64,000 nt of DNA from Polaribacter sp. NJDZ03. GTDB lineage: Bacteria; Bacteroidota; Bacteroidia; Flavobacteriales; Flavobacteriaceae. The notes beneath the pieces were generated by a model. The model had not been told where the DNA came from and did no database searches. It saw nothing but the letters and a program-made list of their open reading frames with translations. Where the stretch lies: contig NZ_CP079195.1 of the NCBI RefSeq assembly GCF_019263805.1, positions 2,331,501-2,395,500 on the forward strand. Reading direction: 5' to 3'. The first letter of the stretch is position 1. Each line of letters begins with the position of its first letter. Shown in pieces: positions 60,371 through 64,000 of this stretch. The position numbers were made by a program, and so were the translations under genes.

Positions 60371-61513
60371 ATGCTTTTCAACCAAATTATAGGCCAAGAA
60401 CACATAAAAAAACACTTAAAAGTCTCTGCAGAAAACGGCAGAATTCCGCATGCACAATTATTTGTAGGTAAAGAAGGCAGCGGTACTTTGCCAATGGCAA
60501 TTGCTTATGCTCAGTTTTTATTGTGTAATTTTTCTGATAATGTTGATGTCTGTAACCTAAAATGCGACAAACTACAACACCCAGATTTACACTTTGCATA
60601 TCCTGTAACTTCCAATGATAACGTAAAAAAACACCCAGTTAGTAGTTTATTTTTAGAAGATTGGAGAACTTTTATTGCAACACAACCTTACGGAAGTTTA
60701 TTTAATTGGCTGCAACACATTGGTGTAGAAAATAAACAAGGGCTTATTGGGGTTGATGAAGCAGAAGAAGTTGTAAAAAAACTAAGACTTAAAAGTTACG
60801 AAGGTGGTTTTAAAGTGATGATTATTTGGATGGCAGAAAAAATGAATATTGCTGCTGCTAATAAGTTGTTAAAATTAATTGAAGAACCACCAGAAAAAAC
60901 AGTTTTCATCTTAATTACCGAAAGCGAAGAACAAATTATAAACACCATTAAATCTCGTTGTCAGGCACTACATTTCCCTGCGTTAAGTGAGCAAGACATC
61001 TCTAATACCTTAGTGGTAGATCATCAGGTTTCAGATAATGAAGCTGCAAAAATTGCGCATCAGGCAGAAGGGAATTTTAATAAAGCACTCCATTTATTTC
61101 ACAACGATTCTAGTGATCTTATTTTTGAAGAATGGTTTATTGCTTGGATTAGAACTGCTTTTAAAGCCAAAGGAAACGCTGCTGTTGTACAACAATTAAT
61201 AGAATGGTCGGACACGATTGCCAAAACCGGACGCGAAACTCAAAAGCGTTTTTTAGAGTATTGTTTGCAATTTTTTAGACAGGCTTTATTGCTGAATTAT
61301 AAATCTGAAAACTTGGTTTTTATGGAATCTAAAACAGGGTTTAATCTTTCTAAATTTGCTCCTTTTGTACATTCTGGTAATATTTTAGATATAGAAAAAG
61401 AACTAAATGATGCCATGTATCATATAGAAAGAAACGGAAATCCGAAAATTATTTTGTTAGATCTTTCCATGAAACTAACTCGTTTTTTACATAAAAAGGA
61501 AGAGACCGTTTAA
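60371..61513 (+). CDS. holB: DNA polymerase III delta-prime subunit
   Basis: A 380-residue clamp-loader subunit. The N terminus MLFNQIIGQEHIKKHLKVSA is typical. The P-loop position reads VGKEGSGTLPMA and lacks the GKT lysine, as expected for an ATPase-inactive delta-prime. A Cys cluster (LLCNF, DVCNLKCDKLQHPDLH) is the zinc module. LLKLIEEPPEKTVFILITES and INTIKSRCQALHFP are the SRC-containing sensor region that supplies the arginine finger. The ATG at 60371 is preferred over a TTG two codons earlier that lies in a -7 box. Confidence 0.9.
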   Translation: MLFNQIIGQEHIKKHLKVSAENGRIPHAQLFVGKEGSGTLPMAIAYAQFLLCNFSDNVDVCNLKCDKLQHPDLHFAYPVTSNDNVKKHPVSSLFLEDWRTFIATQPYGSLFNWLQHIGVENKQGLIGVDEAEEVVKKLRLKSYEGGFKVMIIWMAEKMNIAAANKLLKLIEEPPEKTVFILITESEEQIINTIKSRCQALHFPALSEQDISNTLVVDHQVSDNEAAKIAHQAEGNFNKALHLFHNDSSDLIFEEWFIAWIRTAFKAKGNAAVVQQLIEWSDTIAKTGRETQKRFLEYCLQFFRQALLLNYKSENLVFMESKTGFNLSKFAPFVHSGNILDIEKELNDAMYHIERNGNPKIILLDLSMKLTRFLHKKEETV

Positions 61514-61530
61514 CTTTAATATTTTTTTTA

Positions 61531-61613
61531 GAAGCTATTTCCAGCTTTCGCTACTCGCTTTTTTTACCAAAAAAAGATAAAAAAGAGCTCAAACAAGCCG
61601 CTCAATCTGGGCT
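61531..61613 (-). ncRNA. Structured dispersed element, copy D
   Basis: On the minus strand, AGC-CCAG pairs with CTGG-(AAATA)-GCT around the boxes ATTGAGCGGC and TAGCGAAAG. The inner hairpin is CTCTTTTTTATC / GGTAAAAAAAGCGAG. It starts 17 bases after the holB stop but is oriented against that gene. It differs from copy B in the stem by a compensated T-A to A-T change. Confidence 0.58.
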
Positions 61614-61699
61614 AAACATGTTTGCCAATTAAAAGAATAACACAAGCGTTGTACTAATTAATTTGTTAATTATAACCCTATCGATAAATAACAAAATCA

Positions 61700-61736
61700 G
61701 ACCCTTCAGGTTTCAAAAACCTGAAGGGTCTTTTTT
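61700..61736 (+). terminator. Strong terminator after holB
   Basis: GACCCTTCAGGTTT / AAACCTGAAGGGTC stem with a three-base loop, followed by TTTTTT. It lies 187 bases after the holB stop. The rest of 61614-61852 shows only short duplicated words (TACCAGGTAGTTAA, CTACCAAGCTAGTAAG) and no gene. Confidence 0.85.
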
Positions 61737-61852
61737 ATCTGTTAATCTTTAAACCTATACTTTCTATGTTACCAGGTAGTTAATTTTTAAAAAATCAGGT
61801 ACTTTATGCTACCAAGCTAGTAAGTTTCTATAAAAAGCTATAACAAAAAAGT

Positions 61853-62413
61853 TTAACCAATTCCATTTAAAATTCTTTTAGCCACAAATAAATCTGCAAT
61901 TGTTGGGTTTTCTGGGCAACTTTTTATTTGTATAAACTCATCTCCAGATTTCACAAAACCAGTTTGTAAAACTTTAAAATAAACGCCACAAAAAGTAGTT
62001 TTCCAAAACTTTTTTACAATTGTCATATTATTAAAACGAACTCCTAATTTATAACAAGGTTCTCTATGCAACGTCGCTTCTAAAATAGTTTCGCCAACTT
62101 TAAAAGTATCACCCGCATAAATTTTAGTTTCGTCTATGTCATCAATGGTTAAGTTTTCCCCAAAGATTCCCGTTTCAAAATTAACCTTAGGATAAACAGC
62201 TTTCCAATACTCATAATGTTTTACAGAATATCCGTAAACCGCTTGTAAAACCCCTCCGTGATTCTCTCTATCACAAATAGTATCTCCTTTAACGTCTTCT
62301 GCATCTAAAAAGATAGGTTTATCAACAGAATATTTAAAAATACCTGTAGTTACTAACGTTCCTTTGTAGTCTATTTCTTTTCGTTCTCCAATATTTGTTG
62401 ATATAATTCTCAT
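61853..62413 (-). CDS. MOSC domain protein (YiiM-like)
   Basis: A 186-residue stand-alone MOSC protein. Landmarks are DRENHGGVLQAVYGYSVKHY, FETGIFGENLTIDDIDETKI, and the conserved cysteine in LHREPCYKLGVRF. MOSC domains carry sulfur or bind the molybdenum cofactor; YiiM-type proteins act in reduction or detoxification of N-hydroxylated compounds with Moco. The C-terminal ENPTIADLFVAKRIL forms the closing helix. No Moco genes are nearby. The gene is monocistronic or weakly linked to the upstream enoyl-CoA hydratase gene (44 bp). Confidence 0.9.
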   Translation of the reverse strand: MRIISTNIGERKEIDYKGTLVTTGIFKYSVDKPIFLDAEDVKGDTICDRENHGGVLQAVYGYSVKHYEYWKAVYPKVNFETGIFGENLTIDDIDETKIYAGDTFKVGETILEATLHREPCYKLGVRFNNMTIVKKFWKTTFCGVYFKVLQTGFVKSGDEFIQIKSCPENPTIADLFVAKRILNGIG

Positions 62414-62457
62414 TATTCCTATGTATCCTAAAAGATTTTAAGAACCTTGTAGGTTTG

Positions 62458-63225
62458 TTATTTTACAAACTTTTTTAGTGCCTTTTTAGTAAAATCAGAC
62501 AAAACTAATTCACCAGAAATAGCCGCTCTTTCTGCTAATAAATCAGTCCAATTTTCTGTGCCTTGCCACAGTACTTTTTTCATTTCTGTTAATGCTTCCG
62601 GATTATAAGACGCTAATTTTTCTGAGAATAATTCTACTTCTTCCTCTAATTCTTTTTGAGTTTCAAAAACCTTAGCATACAAACCCTTTTCTTTTGCCCA
62701 GTATGCATTTTTCCAATTAGTAGCATCTAAAGTAAGTTCTGCAGTACCAGAAACACCTATTTTTCTACTTACTGCTGGCTCAATTACAAAAGGTCCAATT
62801 CCTATGGTAAATTCAGATAATTTTATCGCCGCGTTTTCGGTTGCCAAAACGTAATCGCAAGCTGCTGCTAAACCAACACCACCTCCAACGGTTTTTCCTT
62901 GAATGCTACCAATAATTAATTTTCCACAAGTTCGCATCGCATTTATTACGTTTGCAAAGCCAGAAAAAAATTGTTTTCCTTCTTCTAAATTAGAAATAGC
63001 CACTAATTCATCAAAAGAAGCACCTGCACAAAATGCTTTTTCTCCTTCAGACTTTAAAATAATAACAGATACGTCTTCATTACGCCCAACTAAAATTAGT
63101 TCTTTACTCAATCTTCCTAATAATTCACTCGGAAAAGAATTACTTGCAGGATGTCCAAATTCAATCGTTGCAATATTATTTTGAATACTCGTATATAAAC
63201 TTCCGTTTTGTCTTGTAGTGCTCAT
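62458..63225 (-). CDS. Enoyl-CoA hydratase/isomerase family protein
   Basis: A 255-residue crotonase-fold protein. Oxyanion-hole segments are EKAFCAGASFDEL and IQGKTVGGGVGLAAACDYVL; the position where crotonase has catalytic Glu pairs reads LSEFTIGIGPFVIEPAVSRK. The hydratase glutamates are not both evident, so the reaction (hydratase, isomerase or thioesterase-like) is open. It would act on acyl-CoA in fatty- or amino-acid degradation. It is followed after 44 bp by the MOSC gene, with an ACCTTGTAGG repeat arm between them. Confidence 0.85.
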   Translation of the reverse strand: MSTTRQNGSLYTSIQNNIATIEFGHPASNSFPSELLGRLSKELILVGRNEDVSVIILKSEGEKAFCAGASFDELVAISNLEEGKQFFSGFANVINAMRTCGKLIIGSIQGKTVGGGVGLAAACDYVLATENAAIKLSEFTIGIGPFVIEPAVSRKIGVSGTAELTLDATNWKNAYWAKEKGLYAKVFETQKELEEEVELFSEKLASYNPEALTEMKKVLWQGTENWTDLLAERAAISGELVLSDFTKKALKKFVK

Positions 63226-63331
63226 AGAATGTATCTTTTTGTAAAAATAGTGGATTTTATTTTGAATGTCTTTTTTGAATGAGACTTTTTAATCTTTAGA
63301 AAATCAATTAAAGAAATTAAAAAATAAGATT

Positions 63332-63366
63332 CCTCAATCGCTAAAAAGCTCATTTCGGAATGACAC
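63332..63366. repeat. GAGGAATC..ATTTCGGAATGACA repeat copy
   Basis: GATTCCTCAATCGCTAAAAA, GCTCATTTCGGAATGACAC, just downstream of the MATE gene stop. Same family as at 3266, 3358, 7899-8185 and 45714. Confidence 0.75.
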
Positions 63367-63373
63367 GTAAAAA

Positions 63374-64000
63374 TTATTCGTTGACTACTAAAGGTATAAA
63401 CTTCTTTCTAAATCTAATAATTAACGGTAAACCTCTTGCAATCATCCAAAGTGTAAAGGCAATCCAAATTGCAATTAATTTTAAATCGAAATAATCAAAA
63501 ATCAATAATGTCGGTATAAATACCAATGCAGTAGAAAGAAGTAAGAGGTTTCTTAAATATTTCATTTCTCCCATTCCTTTAAACATTCCATCAAAAATAA
63601 AAGAGATGGCATTTATAGGTTGCATTAATAAAACAATCCAAAAAACATTGTAAAACTGCTCTAAAACAGCGGGCTCTTTTGTAAAAATTTGTCCGATGAA
63701 ATTATAAAAAATAAAACCAACCATACCAATAAGTACTCCTATTGCCAATCCATATTTTAAAAGTTTATTACTTAGTTCTACCAAAGAAGTATAATCTTTT
63801 GCTCCTAAAAATTTTCCGGATAATATATTTCCTGCACTAGCATATCCGTCTACCATAAAAGCACCTAACAACCAAATATTAATACCAATAGTGTAGGCGG
63901 CAATATATTCTTTACCATAATCTGTGGCATAAGAAGTTGCAAGGTACAAAGCGGTATTTAAGGCAATAGTTCTTACAAAAAGATTGCCAATCATCCCTAA
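63374..64000 (-). CDS. MATE family efflux transporter, C-terminal part
   Basis: The frame is open to the right window edge (L-G before the M at 63994), so only about 209 C-terminal residues of a roughly 450-residue protein are visible. It shows about six membrane helices, with YASAGNILSGKFLGAKDYTS (the MATE loop with A-G-x-x-x-G-K-x-LGA), MQPINAISFIFDGMFKGMGE and a basic end (IIRFRKKFIPLVVNE). MATE proteins export cationic compounds by Na+ or H+ exchange; the group resembles the DinF-like branch. The substrate is unknown. Confidence 0.88.
   Translation of the reverse strand, partial: LGMIGNLFVRTIALNTALYLATSYATDYGKEYIAAYTIGINIWLLGAFMVDGYASAGNILSGKFLGAKDYTSLVELSNKLLKYGLAIGVLIGMVGFIFYNFIGQIFTKEPAVLEQFYNVFWIVLLMQPINAISFIFDGMFKGMGEMKYLRNLLLLSTALVFIPTLLIFDYFDLKLIAIWIAFTLWMIARGLPLIIRFRKKFIPLVVNE

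Overview
The window is a 64-kb chromosomal segment of a marine-type Flavobacteriaceae bacterium (Bacteroidota), most like Polaribacter or Tenacibaculum. This rests on the very low GC, a SusC/SusD pair, a type IX secretion C-terminal signal, a PcrB-type GGGP synthase, TAnnTTTG-type -7 promoter boxes and many lipoproteins with Bacteroidota lipoboxes. The genus is inferred from overall character, not measured.

Layout. 1-7.9 kb: 3' end of a YifB/ComM ATPase, EamA transporter, DNA/RNA nuclease, a repeat-rich gene-free stretch, ahcY, a phosphopantetheinyl transferase, DUF983, an AraC regulator and pcrB. 7.9-10.2 kb: an array of inverted repeats, pnuC overlapping a NadR-like kinase, a 163-bp MITE-like palindrome and arfB. 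10.2-18.8 kb (minus strand): TlpA-like lipoprotein, DUF2064 glycosyltransferase, then a SusC/SusD/secreted nucleoside hydrolase/MTR-kinase-like operon that looks like a nucleoside-scavenging locus. 18.9-21.9 kb: a TPP riboswitch in front of a TonB-dependent receptor, hence a probable thiamine receptor. 22.1-29 kb: a tiny conserved-looking ORF plus a divergent RpoD-like sigma factor, a ClC transporter, and two adjacent DUF3857/transglutaminase-like proteins, one of which has lost its triad. 29-34 kb: rhodanese lipoprotein, persulfide-dioxygenase/rhodanese fusion, SulP transporter and ruvB. 34-51.4 kb: a 1407-residue T9SS substrate, M1 and S8 lipoprotein proteases with an MBL hydrolase, a previously unlisted 53-aa membrane protein, PBP1C and an alpha-2-macroglobulin. 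51.5-53.9 kb: a 2.3-kb cassette (TM2, TPR, membrane protein, divergent XRE regulator) bounded by 43-bp direct repeats, one of which runs into tRNA-Cys. 54-64 kb: folB, glnS, DUF6370, a ParE/RelE toxin-antitoxin pair sitting exactly between two 75-bp direct repeats, AKR, pgk, holB, MOSC, an enoyl-CoA hydratase-like protein and the end of a MATE transporter.

Most notable non-coding signals: (i) four copies of a structured element (3031-3107, 18901-18984, 54500-54591, 61531-61613) whose closing stem differs in sequence in all four copies yet stays complementary; (ii) a TPP riboswitch whose P3 arm is enlarged and carries a 15-nt word found again in a repeat region near 56.35 kb; (iii) the two direct-repeat-bounded cassettes at 51.5-53.9 and 56.8-57.55 kb. 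No integrase, transposase, rRNA or CRISPR array was found.
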